A DNA stretch of 64,000 nt from Pseudoduganella danionis (GTDB lineage Bacteria; Pseudomonadota; Gammaproteobacteria; Burkholderiales; Burkholderiaceae_D): NCBI RefSeq assembly GCF_009720775.1, contig NZ_WNKW01000010.1, positions 1-64,000 of the forward strand, in the 5' to 3' direction. Below, in pieces: positions 1 to 8,093 of this stretch; position 1 is the first letter of the stretch, and each line of letters begins with the position of its first letter. Under the pieces are notes generated by a model that was not told the origin of the DNA, made no database searches, and was given only the letters and a program-made list of their open reading frames with translations. The translations under genes were made by a program, and so were the position numbers.

Positions 1-349
1 GGGTCTGTGGCATTGGGCCGTCAGCTGCGGAGCAAACCAGGATTGCGCCGTCCATCTGAGCAGCACCGGTAATCATGTTTTTGATGTAGTCGGCGTGGCC
101 TGGGCAGTCAACGTGAGCGTAGTGACGACCCGAGGTTTCGTACTCAACGTGAGCGGTGTTAATGGTAATACCACGTGCTTTCTCTTCTGGAGCAGCGTCG
201 ATCTGGTCGTAAGCTTTTGCTTCGCCGCCGAATTTCTTCGACAGAACGGTAGCGATAGCTGCGGTCAGGGTGGTTTTGCCGTGGTCAACGTGACCGATGG
301 TGCCGACGTTAACGTGCGGCTTGGTCCGTTCGAATTTCTCTTTTGCCAT
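1..349 (-). CDS. tuf: Elongation factor Tu (partial, N-terminal part)
   Basis: EF-Tu delivers aminoacyl-tRNA to the ribosome as a GTP complex in the cytoplasm. The window holds about 116 N-terminal codons; the rest runs off the left edge. The reading frame starts MAKEKFERTKPHVNVGTIGH and shows the P-loop GHVDHGKT, the switch I RGITINTAH and the G3 motif DCPGHADY, all typical of bacterial EF-Tu. It lies 71 bp downstream of fusA on the same strand, the usual last position of the str operon. The truncation is only the window boundary. Confidence 0.98.
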   Translation of the reverse strand, partial: MAKEKFERTKPHVNVGTIGHVDHGKTTLTAAIATVLSKKFGGEAKAYDQIDAAPEEKARGITINTAHVEYETSGRHYAHVDCPGHADYIKNMITGAAQMDGAILVCSAADGPMPQT

Positions 350-384
350 TTCAATCTTCCTTAGATCAAAGTTTTAAAGTTGCA

Positions 385-402
385 GGCGGGGATCATCCCG
401 CC
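385..402 (-). other. Intercistronic hairpin between fusA and tuf
   Basis: GGCGGG and CCCGCC form a 6-bp stem around a 6-nt loop in the 71-bp gap. On the coding (minus) strand no U-run follows, so it does not look like a terminator. It could mark an RNA processing or stability site. Function is not shown by the sequence. Confidence 0.3.
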
Positions 403-420
403 CGCAAAAAATATAAAAAA

Positions 421-2526
421 TTACTTGGCTTTCGCGGTAACGATAGCGTCGATAACGTGCTTAGGCGCTTCCGAGTAGTGCTTGAATTCCATCGTGTAGG
501 TAGCGCGACCTTGCGTTGCGGAACGCAGGGTGGTCGAGTAACCGAACATTTCCGACAGAGGCACTTCAGCTTTGATGATCTTGCCACCGCCGCCTGGGAT
601 CTCGTCCATACCTTGCACCATACCACGACGGGACGACAGGTCGCCCATCACGGTACCAGCGTAGTCTTCTGGCGTTTCCACTTCCACAGCCATCATCGGC
701 TCCAGAATCACTGGGTTAGCTTTGCGGCAGCCGTCTTTGAAGGCCATCGAAGCAGCCATCTGGAACGCGTTTTCGTTCGAGTCCACATCGTGGTACGAAC
801 CGAAGAACAGCGTTACTTTAACGTCAACCACTGGGTAGCCAGCCAGAACACCGGTGTTCAGCGTGCCACGTACACCCTTCTCAACTGCAGGGATGTATTC
901 ACGTGGAACGGTACCGCCTTTGATGGCGTCCACGAACTCGAAGCCCTTACCTGGTTCTTGCGGTTCGATCTTCAGAACCACGTGACCGTACTGACCACGA
1001 CCACCGGACTGCTTAACGAACTTACCTTCGGACTCTTCGCAAGTCTTACGGATGGTTTCGCGGTAAGCAACTTGTGGCTTGCCGACGGTCGCTTCAACGC
1101 CGAATTCGCGCTTCATACGGTCAACGATAATTTCCAGGTGCAGCTCGCCCATACCACCGATAATGGTCTGGCCCGATTCTTCATCGGTCTTCACGCGGAA
1201 CGAAGGATCTTCCTGAGCCAGACGGTTCAGTGCCAGACCCATTTTTTCCTGGTCAGCCTTGGTTTTTGGTTCCACAGCCTGTTGAATCACTGGCTCTGGG
1301 AAGACCATTTTTTCCAGGGTGATGATCGATGCTGGATCGCACAGGGTTTCACCGGTGGTCACGTCTTTCAGACCCACTGCAGCAGCGATGTCGCCGGCGC
1401 GCACTTCTTTGATCTCTTCGCGCTGGTTAGCGTGCATCTGCAGAATACGGCCCAGACGTTCTTTACGGCCTTTTACCGAGTTGTACACGGTGTCGCCAGC
1501 ATTGATCACGCCCGAGTACACGCGGAAGAAGGCCAGCTGGCCAACGAACGGGTCGGTCATGATCTTGAAGGCCAGTGCCGAGAATTTCTCGTCGTCAGCC
1601 GCTTTACGGCTGGCTGGCTCTTCGTGCTCGTCGGTACCGGTCACAGCAGCGATGTCCACTGGCGATGGCAGGTATTCGATCACAGCGTCCAGCATAGCCT
1701 GTACGCCTTTGTTTTTGAACGCGGTACCGCACATCATCGGCACGATTTCCGACGCGATAGTACGATCGCGCAGTGCTTTCTTGATTTCGGCTTCGGACAG
1801 GTCGCCCTCTTCCAGGTACTTGTTCATCAGGTCTTCGCTGGCTTCAGCAGCCGCTTCAACCATTTTTTCGCGCCATTCAGCGGCCGAATCAGCCAGCTCG
1901 GCAGGAATGTCGACGTAGTCGAACTTCATACCCTGGGTTGCGTCGTCCCAGATGATGGCTTTCATCTTGACCAGGTCGATCACGCCTTTGAAGTTTTCTT
2001 CAGCGCCGATAGGGATCTGGATCAGAACTGGGTTGGCTTTCAGACGAGCGCGCATCTGATCGTAAACTTTGAAGAAGTTGGCACCGGTACGGTCCATCTT
2101 GTTTACGAAGGCCAGACGTGGCACTTTGTACTTGTTAGCCTGACGCCATACGGTTTCCGACTGAGGCTGTACGCCACCGACTGCGCAGTAAACCATGCAT
2201 GCGCCGTCCAGAACACGCATCGAACGTTCCACCTCGATGGTGAAGTCCACGTGGCCTGGGGTGTCGATGATGTTGATGTGGTGCTCAGGGAAGTTGTTAG
2301 CCATACCTTTCCAGAAGCAGGTGGTCGCTGCCGAGGTAATGGTAATGCCGCGCTCTTGCTCCTGTTCCATCCAGTCCATGGTGGCGGCGCCATCGTGAAC
2401 TTCACCGATCTTGTGGTTCACGCCCGTGTAGAACAGAACGCGCTCGGTGGTGGTGGTCTTACCTGCATCGATGTGAGCGGAGATACCGATGTTGCGGTAG
2501 CGCTCGATGGGGGTCTTGCGGGCCAT
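421..2526 (-). CDS. fusA: Elongation factor G
   Basis: EF-G is the ribosomal translocase GTPase. The 701-residue protein has the expected length and starts MARKTPIERYRNIGISAHID. The G1 motif AHIDAGKTT, switch region RGITITSAATT, DTPGHVDF and NKMDR are all visible, followed by the long C-terminal domains. A longer frame opens 13 codons upstream, but the chosen ATG has AGGA about 8 bases before it and matches the family N-terminus. It lies between rpsG and tuf in the str operon and is presumably transcribed from the promoter before rpsL. Confidence 0.98.
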   Translation of the reverse strand: MARKTPIERYRNIGISAHIDAGKTTTTERVLFYTGVNHKIGEVHDGAATMDWMEQEQERGITITSAATTCFWKGMANNFPEHHINIIDTPGHVDFTIEVERSMRVLDGACMVYCAVGGVQPQSETVWRQANKYKVPRLAFVNKMDRTGANFFKVYDQMRARLKANPVLIQIPIGAEENFKGVIDLVKMKAIIWDDATQGMKFDYVDIPAELADSAAEWREKMVEAAAEASEDLMNKYLEEGDLSEAEIKKALRDRTIASEIVPMMCGTAFKNKGVQAMLDAVIEYLPSPVDIAAVTGTDEHEEPASRKAADDEKFSALAFKIMTDPFVGQLAFFRVYSGVINAGDTVYNSVKGRKERLGRILQMHANQREEIKEVRAGDIAAAVGLKDVTTGETLCDPASIITLEKMVFPEPVIQQAVEPKTKADQEKMGLALNRLAQEDPSFRVKTDEESGQTIIGGMGELHLEIIVDRMKREFGVEATVGKPQVAYRETIRKTCEESEGKFVKQSGGRGQYGHVVLKIEPQEPGKGFEFVDAIKGGTVPREYIPAVEKGVRGTLNTGVLAGYPVVDVKVTLFFGSYHDVDSNENAFQMAASMAFKDGCRKANPVILEPMMAVEVETPEDYAGTVMGDLSSRRGMVQGMDEIPGGGGKIIKAEVPLSEMFGYSTTLRSATQGRATYTMEFKHYSEAPKHVIDAIVTAKAK

Positions 2527-2637
2527 AATTATTCCTAAATCTTTGAATGGACAAAACCGAGCCACTTCAAATTACAAAGTGTGCCCGGCCTCGAACAACA
2601 GATAACAGCCAGTTTCCGAAAAAACCGGCCGATTTGA

Positions 2638-3108
2638 TTAGAAGCGGAAGTGCGAGAACGCCTTGTTCGCTTCTGCCATACGGTGCACTTCATCACGCTT
2701 TTTCATCGCACCGCCGCGGCCTTCAGCCGCTTCCATCAGCTCACCGCCGAGGCGTTGTGGCATGGATTTTTCGCTACGCTTGTTAGCGGCTTCACGCAGC
2801 CAGCGCATGGACAGAGCCATACGACGTACTGGGCGCACTTCAACCGGCACTTGGTAGTTAGCACCACCAACGCGACGGGATTTAACTTCAACCAGTGGCT
2901 TGGCGTTGTTCAGGGCGGTAGCGAAAACTTCCAGTGGATCTTTACCGGTTTTCGCTGCGATGTGCTCGAAGGCACCGTAGATGATGTTTTCTGCGACCGA
3001 TTTTTTACCGGACAGCATCAGAACGTTCACGAATTTCGCGACATCCGTGTTGCCGAATTTTGGATCCGGCAGAATTTCGCGCTTGGGTACTTCACGACGA
3101 CGTGGCAT
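2638..3108 (-). CDS. rpsG: 30S ribosomal protein S7
   Basis: S7 is a primary 16S rRNA binding protein that nucleates assembly of the small-subunit head. The 156-residue product starts MPRRREVPKREILPDPKFGN and ends in KAFSHFRF, as in other betaproteobacteria. The upstream in-frame start would add five residues; the chosen ATG has an AAAGGA ribosome site and the family's standard first residues. The gene is second in the str operon, with gaps of about 110 bp to fusA and 150 bp to rpsL. In other bacteria S7 represses its own operon by binding the rpsL-rpsG spacer; no such structure was resolved here. Confidence 0.98.
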   Translation of the reverse strand: MPRRREVPKREILPDPKFGNTDVAKFVNVLMLSGKKSVAENIIYGAFEHIAAKTGKDPLEVFATALNNAKPLVEVKSRRVGGANYQVPVEVRPVRRMALSMRWLREAANKRSEKSMPQRLGGELMEAAEGRGGAMKKRDEVHRMAEANKAFSHFRF

Positions 3109-3262
3109 ATCAATTCCTTTCAATCTTCAGTTGAGGTGCGCAGATATGGGATTCGCACTCTCGCGGAGGACCATCATAGCCATCCACTTACTCGACCAAA
3201 TGCGGTCGATTACATTCACTAAGTGAGCTGCCACAAAGCGAAAACTGTCTACTACTGAGCGA

Positions 3263-3646
3263 TTACTTCTTCGCTTGTTTAGCGCGCTTGGTACCGTATT
3301 TCGAGCGAGCTTGTTTACGGTCTTTAACGCCCTGGGTATCCAGTGCACCGCGAACCATGTGGTAACGCACACCTGGCAAGTCTTTTACACGACCGCCGCG
3401 CAGCAGAACAACGCTGTGCTCTTGCAGGTTGTGGCCTTCACCGCCGATGTACGAAATCACTTCGAAACCGTTGGTCAGACGCACTTTAGCGACTTTACGC
3501 AAAGCCGAGTTAGGCTTCTTAGGAGTGGTGGTGTACACACGGGTGCAAACACCACGTTTTTGCGGGCTGTTTTCCAGCGCCGGCGATTTGCTTTTCACGG
3601 TCAGAGCGACGCGTGGATTGCGAATCAGTTGATTGATGGTTGGCAT
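3263..3646 (-). CDS. rpsL: 30S ribosomal protein S12
   Basis: S12 sits at the decoding centre of the small subunit. The 127-residue product starts MPTINQLIRNPR and keeps the two loops involved in streptomycin response: TPKKPNSALRK around Lys43 and GGRVKDLPGVR around Lys88. Both positions carry the wild-type lysine, so no classic resistance change is present. It is the first gene of the str operon, about 155 bases downstream of the predicted transcription start. Confidence 0.98.
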   Translation of the reverse strand: MPTINQLIRNPRVALTVKSKSPALENSPQKRGVCTRVYTTTPKKPNSALRKVAKVRLTNGFEVISYIGGEGHNLQEHSVVLLRGGRVKDLPGVRYHMVRGALDTQGVKDRKQARSKYGTKRAKQAKK

Positions 3647-3807
3647 CGTTTAAACCCAACAAAATTACAACAGTTAATAACCCGGACCGGAGTCCGGCGA
3701 CTAAAACTTCGTCCCGATTTGCTGCCACAGCGCAGGCGCCAAAAGCCACTCACGAAGAGTAGCCAAAAATAGCGTATACGATGCGCAGACTAAATTGAGA
3801 ACTCGCG

Positions 3808-3836
3808 AGTATAGACCTGACCGGTGGCGCAGTCAA
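3808..3836 (-). promoter_or_regulatory. Sigma-70 promoter of the str operon
   Basis: Read on the minus strand, TTGACT (3836-3831) and TATACT (3813-3808) are separated by exactly 17 bp. Each hexamer differs from consensus at one position. Transcription would start near 3801, giving a leader of about 155 nt before rpsL. Such strength fits a ribosomal protein operon. Confidence 0.85.
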
Positions 3837-3916
3837 TCAATTTCGCGGCAGAATGCGGGCTGGCAGGCCGTGGCCAGACTAGCAAGAAGGTGGCCAAACA
3901 CCGGATAATACCGGCC

Positions 3917-5878
3917 ATGATACTGCTTTCCGCCCCACGCTCGCTGCTGCGCCCTGCTCCCCTGTTCGTCCTGTTCAGCTACGCCCTGCTGACGCTGGTA
4001 CCCCTGCTACCACTGGTACTAGGCGGCAGCGCCACCGAACTGCCCCAGACCATGGTCGTGGCCGGCCTGCTCTGGCTTGCCGTATGGGCAATATTGCAGC
4101 GTCCGGCATGGTTTCACTGGCTGCTACTGCCAGCGTTTCTAGCCCTGCCGACGGAAGTGTATCTATACAAATACTATGGCCAGGGCATTTCCACCCACCA
4201 TCTGGGCATCATTGCCGAAACCAGCCCCAAGGAAGCGATGGAGTTTCTGGGTAATAAAGTCTGGCTGATGGGTGGCCTGATGCTGGCTGTGCTGGGCTGG
4301 TGGCTGGCCGTGCAACTGGCAGCGCGGCGCTGCCCGCAACTGGCATGGCGCGGCCTAAGCCGCTGGATCGTCCTGGCGCTGCTGGCCCTGCTGGCCGGCT
4401 GGCAGTGGTACGGCTGGGAATTCGGCGTCAAAGGCAAGCCCGTGCCGCGTAGTGCACCGCCGGCCGGCGCCTATCGGCCACTGGCGGCCAGCGCTTCTGC
4501 CGCCGCCTCCGGTTCGGCTTCGGCCTCGGCTTCGGCCTTGGCCTCGGTCAGCGCCGACAGCGCCAGCGACGCGGAGGATGAGGACGACGAGGACGATGAA
4601 GCCGCCGGCAGCGCCGTCGCCGGCGCCCACCAGACCCGATTGCACCTTGCCGCCCTGCCGTGGTGGCTAGGCTCGCCCTTCAATCTCTCGCACGTGGCGG
4701 CCTCGTGGCCGTTCGGCCTGAGCGTGCGCGGCGTGGACTTCTACAAGGAACGCAGCTATCTGGCCGATCTGGGCCAGCGCAGCCGCAACTTCCGCTTCAG
4801 CGCCCACCAGCGCCAAAGCGATAACACGCCGGAAGTCGTCATCATGGTGATAGGCGAATCCTCGCGCTACGACCGCTGGGGCATCAACGGCTATCAGCGC
4901 GACACCACCCCGCTGCTCAGTAAAGAGCCCAACCTCGTCACGCTGGCCGATGTGATCACCTCCGTCTCCGCTACTCGTTTGTCCGTGCCCATCATGATTT
5001 CCCGTAAGCCGGCCACGCAAAGCCTGCGCGAGGGCTTCTCGGAAAAATCCTTCATCACGGCCTACCGCGAAGCCGGCTTCAAGACCTGGTGGCTGTCCAA
5101 CCAGATCGCCTTCGGTAAATTCGATACGCCTGTTTCCGTGTTCGCCAAAGAGGCCGACGTAGTGCAGTTCATGAATCTGGGCGGCTACACCAAGCATTCG
5201 AACTACGATCAGGTGCTGCTGGAACCGCTGCAGCACGCCATGGCCGACCCGTCGCCGAAAAAACTCATCGTGCTGCACACGCTGGGCAATCACTGGAACT
5301 ACAGCCAGCGCTACCCGCAGCAGTACGACCGCTGGCAGCCCTCGCTGTATGGGGTGGATAACCCCGTCTACACGGATCTGAAGATCAAGACCCGCTTGAA
5401 CAACAGCTACGACAACTCCATCCTCTACACCGACTGGTTCCTGTCGCAGGTGATAGGCCAGCTCAAAGGCGGGCCACGCCGCAGCGCCATGCTGTACGTG
5501 GCCGACCATGGTCAGACCCTGTACGACGACCGCTGCAATCTGGCCTTCCACGGCCACAACACCCAGTACGAATTCCATGTGCCGGCCATGCTGTGGTATT
5601 CCGACCAGTACCGCAGCGACTATCCGGACAAGGTGGCGCAGCTGATCGCGCACCGCAAGAACAAGCTGGCCACGGAAAACGTGTTCCACACCCTGCTCGA
5701 TCTGGCCGACATTGCCTATCCCGACGAGAAGCTGGAATGGAGCTTCCTCAGTCCGCAACTGAAGGCGCACAAGCGCTACGTCGACAGCTACGGCTGGAGC
5801 AATTACGACAACGCCAGCTTCCGTGGTGATTGCCGCGAAGTCATCGACAAGGGCAAGCCGCTAAAGCAGGAGAAATAA
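3917..5878 (+). CDS. Phosphoethanolamine-transferase-like sulfatase-family membrane protein
   Basis: Proteins of this family move phosphoethanolamine or a similar group onto lipid A, core sugars or glucans on the outer face of the inner membrane. The 653-residue protein has several N-terminal membrane segments (about residues 10-180), then a periplasmic alkaline-phosphatase-fold domain. Motifs seen are VIGESSRYDRWGINGY, LHTLGNHWNYS, NSYDNSILYTDWFL and VADHGQTLYDD with a following HGHNT. The usual nucleophile is the Thr of GET; here the motif is GESSR, so Ser315 is the candidate. Between membrane and catalytic parts lies an Ala/Ser-rich stretch (about 190-214) followed by an acidic run (about 218-229). 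A GTG start at 3824 would lie inside the str promoter and was rejected. The acceptor cannot be told (EptA-, CptA- or OpgE-like). Confidence 0.85.
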   Translation: MILLSAPRSLLRPAPLFVLFSYALLTLVPLLPLVLGGSATELPQTMVVAGLLWLAVWAILQRPAWFHWLLLPAFLALPTEVYLYKYYGQGISTHHLGIIAETSPKEAMEFLGNKVWLMGGLMLAVLGWWLAVQLAARRCPQLAWRGLSRWIVLALLALLAGWQWYGWEFGVKGKPVPRSAPPAGAYRPLAASASAAASGSASASASALASVSADSASDAEDEDDEDDEAAGSAVAGAHQTRLHLAALPWWLGSPFNLSHVAASWPFGLSVRGVDFYKERSYLADLGQRSRNFRFSAHQRQSDNTPEVVIMVIGESSRYDRWGINGYQRDTTPLLSKEPNLVTLADVITSVSATRLSVPIMISRKPATQSLREGFSEKSFITAYREAGFKTWWLSNQIAFGKFDTPVSVFAKEADVVQFMNLGGYTKHSNYDQVLLEPLQHAMADPSPKKLIVLHTLGNHWNYSQRYPQQYDRWQPSLYGVDNPVYTDLKIKTRLNNSYDNSILYTDWFLSQVIGQLKGGPRRSAMLYVADHGQTLYDDRCNLAFHGHNTQYEFHVPAMLWYSDQYRSDYPDKVAQLIAHRKNKLATENVFHTLLDLADIAYPDEKLEWSFLSPQLKAHKRYVDSYGWSNYDNASFRGDCREVIDKGKPLKQEK

Positions 5879-5884
5879 TTCCTG

Positions 5885-5920
5885 TGCGTCAGCGGGAATA
5901 GCTGACGCAACAGTTTTTTT
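5885..5920 (+). terminator. Rho-independent terminator of the phosphoethanolamine transferase gene
   Basis: TGCGTCAGC and GCTGACGCA form a perfect 9-bp stem with a 7-nt loop, followed by seven T residues at 5914-5920. It lies 7 bp after the stop codon. Confidence 0.9.
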
Positions 5921-5922
5921 GA

Positions 5923-6000
5923 GCGGACTTTTTCCTCGCTTGCGACTAGCTGGTCCGCAACACTGTCAGCGGACAGGCCGGACGTGCGCGGACAGCGGAC
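5923..6000 (+). promoter_or_regulatory. Repeated GCGGAC/GTCCGC sites (candidate enhancer of the exporter operon)
   Basis: GCGGAC occurs at 5923, 5969, 5988 and 5995, and its reverse complement GTCCGC at 5953. The pair 5953-5958 and 5969-5974 is a perfect inverted repeat with a 10-bp spacer. The cluster lies about 40-120 bp upstream of the sigma-54 promoter, where NtrC-type activators usually bind. The operon encodes such an activator, so this is its likely target by inference. Confidence 0.6.
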
Positions 6001-6039
6001 GTCAGCAGCAAAGCCATTACAAATCAATAACTTACAATA

Positions 6040-6055
6040 TGGCACGGTTTCTGCA
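6040..6055 (+). promoter_or_regulatory. Sigma-54 (RpoN) promoter of the exporter operon
   Basis: TGGCAC, five bases, then CTGCA matches the sigma-54 consensus TGGCAC-N5-TTGCA with one mismatch. The invariant GG (6041-6042) and GC (6053-6054) are exactly 10 bp apart. Transcription would start around 6066, about 22 nt before the adaptor gene's ATG. The operon encodes an NtrC-type activator, which supports the call. Confidence 0.75.
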
Positions 6056-6087
6056 TAAAGAGTCGCAACTCTTACTCAGACGCTGCC

Positions 6088-7356
6088 ATGATCCGCGATA
6101 CTTCACAACAGGACACCGTACTCACCGCACCGGCCGGCCAGCGCCGCCGCCGTTTGCTGCTCATCGCTGCCGGCGCCGTGCTGCTACTGGGCGCCGCCTA
6201 TGCCGTGCTGCATAGCTGGCGCGGTAGCAGCCACTCCGTCAGCATGGCGCGCCTGCGCATCGCCGAAGTGGGGCGCGGCACGCTGGTGCGCGATGCCGCC
6301 GTCAATGGCCGCATCGTTGCCGCCGTCAGCCCTACCCTGTATGCGGCTGCACCGGCCACCGTCACGCTCAAGGTGGCCGCTGGCGATACGGTGAAAAAAG
6401 GCGATGTGCTGGCCCTGCTGGAATCGCCCGACCTCAGCGATGCGCTCAAGCGCGAACAATCAAGCTATCTGCAACTGGAAGCGGAAGTGGCGCGCCAGCA
6501 GATTCTGGCACGCCAGCAGAAGCTGCTGGCGCGGCGCGATGCCGATACGGCGGAAATCGAACGGCTGTCGGCCCAGCGCACTCTGGAGCGCTACAACGCC
6601 GTCTCCAACGAAGGCATTATCGCCAAGATCGAATACCAGAAAGCCAAGGATGCGCTGAATTCGGCCGAAATCCGCGCCCGCCACGCGGCGCAGGCGGCCG
6701 AACTGGAAAGCGATAACGTGGCGCTGGCGCTGCAGACCAAGCGCAATGAGCTGGACCGCCAGCGTCTGTCGCTGGCCAACGCCCAGCGCCGCGTCGACGA
6801 ACTGACCGTGCGCGCGCCCGTCGATGGCTTCATCGGCACGCTGTCAGTGGCCAACCGCAGCGTGGTGCCGGTCCACGCGCCGCTGATGACGCTGGTCGAT
6901 CTGTCACGCCTCGAAGTCGAACTGGAAGTGCCGGAAACCTATGTCGCCGATCTGGGACTGGGCATGCATGCCGAGGTGGATTTCGGCGCCGGCCGTGCCA
7001 CCGGCAAGCTGTCGGCATTGTCGCCTGAAGTGGTGAAAAATCAGGTGTTGGCACGGGTGCGCTTCGAGAAGGAACAGCCGGCTGGCCTGCGCCAGAACCA
7101 GCGCGTCAGCGCCCGCCTGCTGATCGACGAACGGGCCAACACGCTGATGTTGGCGCGCGGTCCTTTCGTCGAATCGGAAGGCGGCCGCTATGCCTACGTG
7201 GTACGCGACGGCATCGCCATCCGCACGCCCGTCAAGCTGGGCGCCACCAGCATCAGCAACGTCGAAATTCTCAGCGGCCTGCAAGCGGGCGACAAAGTCG
7301 TCATTGCCGGTACCGAAACCTTCGAGAACGCCGCGCGCGTCTCGATCAATCCATAA
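6088..7356 (+). CDS. HlyD/RND-type periplasmic adaptor subunit of an ABC exporter
   Basis: The adaptor links an inner-membrane ABC transporter to an outer-membrane channel. The 422-residue protein has one N-terminal membrane anchor (about residues 20-40). A lipoyl/barrel-sandwich half follows around KVAAGDTVKKGDVLALLES, then a long coiled-coil hairpin (about 115-235), the second lipoyl half at VRAPVDGFIGTLSVANR, and a beta-barrel/MP domain. It starts the operon and is followed 16 bp later by the ATPase gene, the usual MacA-MacB type arrangement. No clear Shine-Dalgarno sequence is seen before the ATG. No TolC-like gene is nearby, so the outer-membrane partner must be encoded elsewhere. The substrate is unknown. 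Confidence 0.92.
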   Translation: MIRDTSQQDTVLTAPAGQRRRRLLLIAAGAVLLLGAAYAVLHSWRGSSHSVSMARLRIAEVGRGTLVRDAAVNGRIVAAVSPTLYAAAPATVTLKVAAGDTVKKGDVLALLESPDLSDALKREQSSYLQLEAEVARQQILARQQKLLARRDADTAEIERLSAQRTLERYNAVSNEGIIAKIEYQKAKDALNSAEIRARHAAQAAELESDNVALALQTKRNELDRQRLSLANAQRRVDELTVRAPVDGFIGTLSVANRSVVPVHAPLMTLVDLSRLEVELEVPETYVADLGLGMHAEVDFGAGRATGKLSALSPEVVKNQVLARVRFEKEQPAGLRQNQRVSARLLIDERANTLMLARGPFVESEGGRYAYVVRDGIAIRTPVKLGATSISNVEILSGLQAGDKVVIAGTETFENAARVSINP

Positions 7357-7372
7357 CCTCACGAGGCCTGCC

Positions 7373-8083
7373 ATGCTGCGCATGAAAAACCTGAGCAAAG
7401 TCTACCGCACCCACATGATCGAAACCCATGCCCTGCGCGGCTTCGAGATCAACGTCCAGCAGGGCGAGTTCGTCACCGTGACGGGACCTTCCGGTTCCGG
7501 CAAGACCAGCTTCCTCAACATCGCCGGCCTGCTGGAAGAATTCACCGATGGCGAGTACATCCTCGACGGCATCAACGTCAAAGGCATGGACGACAATGCC
7601 CGCTCGCGCCTGCGCAACGAGAAGCTGGGTTTCATCTTCCAGGGTTTTAACCTGATCCCCGATCTGTCGCTGTTCGATAACGTCGACGTGCCGCTGCGCT
7701 ACCGTGGCTTCAATGCGGCCGAACGCAAGGAGCGCATCGAGGATGCACTGGCCAAGGTGGGCCTGGGTTCGCGCATGAAGCACTATCCGGCCGAACTGTC
7801 GGGCGGCCAGCAGCAGCGCGTGGCGATCGCCCGTGCACTGGCTGGCTCGCCCAAGCTGCTGCTGGCCGACGAACCGACCGGCAATCTGGATACCCAGATG
7901 GCGCGCGGCGTGATGGAGCTGCTGGAAGAGATCAATGCGCAGGGCACCACCATCCTGATGGTGACGCACGATCCGGAACTGGCCGTACGCTCGCAGCGCA
8001 ATGTGCACATCATCGACGGCCAGGTGGCCGATCTGGTGCGCAAGGCGCCCACGCTGGTCCAGCCACACACCCATACGGCATAA
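7373..8083 (+). CDS. ABC transporter ATP-binding protein (MacB/LolD type)
   Basis: The 236-residue ATPase powers the exporter from the cytoplasmic side. It shows Walker A GPSGSGKTS, the Q-loop in FIFQGFNLIPDLS, signature LSGGQQQRVAIARAL, Walker B LLLADEPTGNLD and a switch His in VTHDPEL. The order and length are those of the MacB/LolD/FtsE group, in which the ATPase acts with FtsX-type permeases. A longer frame overlaps the adaptor gene; the ATG at 7373 was chosen because it gives the family N-terminus MLRMKNLSKVYRTH. The two permease genes follow directly. Confidence 0.95.
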   Translation: MLRMKNLSKVYRTHMIETHALRGFEINVQQGEFVTVTGPSGSGKTSFLNIAGLLEEFTDGEYILDGINVKGMDDNARSRLRNEKLGFIFQGFNLIPDLSLFDNVDVPLRYRGFNAAERKERIEDALAKVGLGSRMKHYPAELSGGQQQRVAIARALAGSPKLLLADEPTGNLDTQMARGVMELLEEINAQGTTILMVTHDPELAVRSQRNVHIIDGQVADLVRKAPTLVQPHTHTA

Positions 8084-8093
8084 GGAGCCTCGC

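Noticed and set aside
343..2538. 731-codon open frame on the plus strand opposite fusA
   Set aside because: It is the mirror of a highly biased fusA coding sequence; the translation has no recognisable domain and the minus-strand gene is certain.
3824..3916. 31-codon N-terminal extension of the phosphoethanolamine transferase from a GTG
   Set aside because: The GTG lies inside the -35/-10 spacer of the str promoter, and the extension is polar and ahead of the expected membrane start.
4486..4560. Short tandem repeat read as a mobile or CRISPR-like element
   Set aside because: The repeat units are Ala and Ser codons inside one open frame; there are no spacers or flanking duplications.
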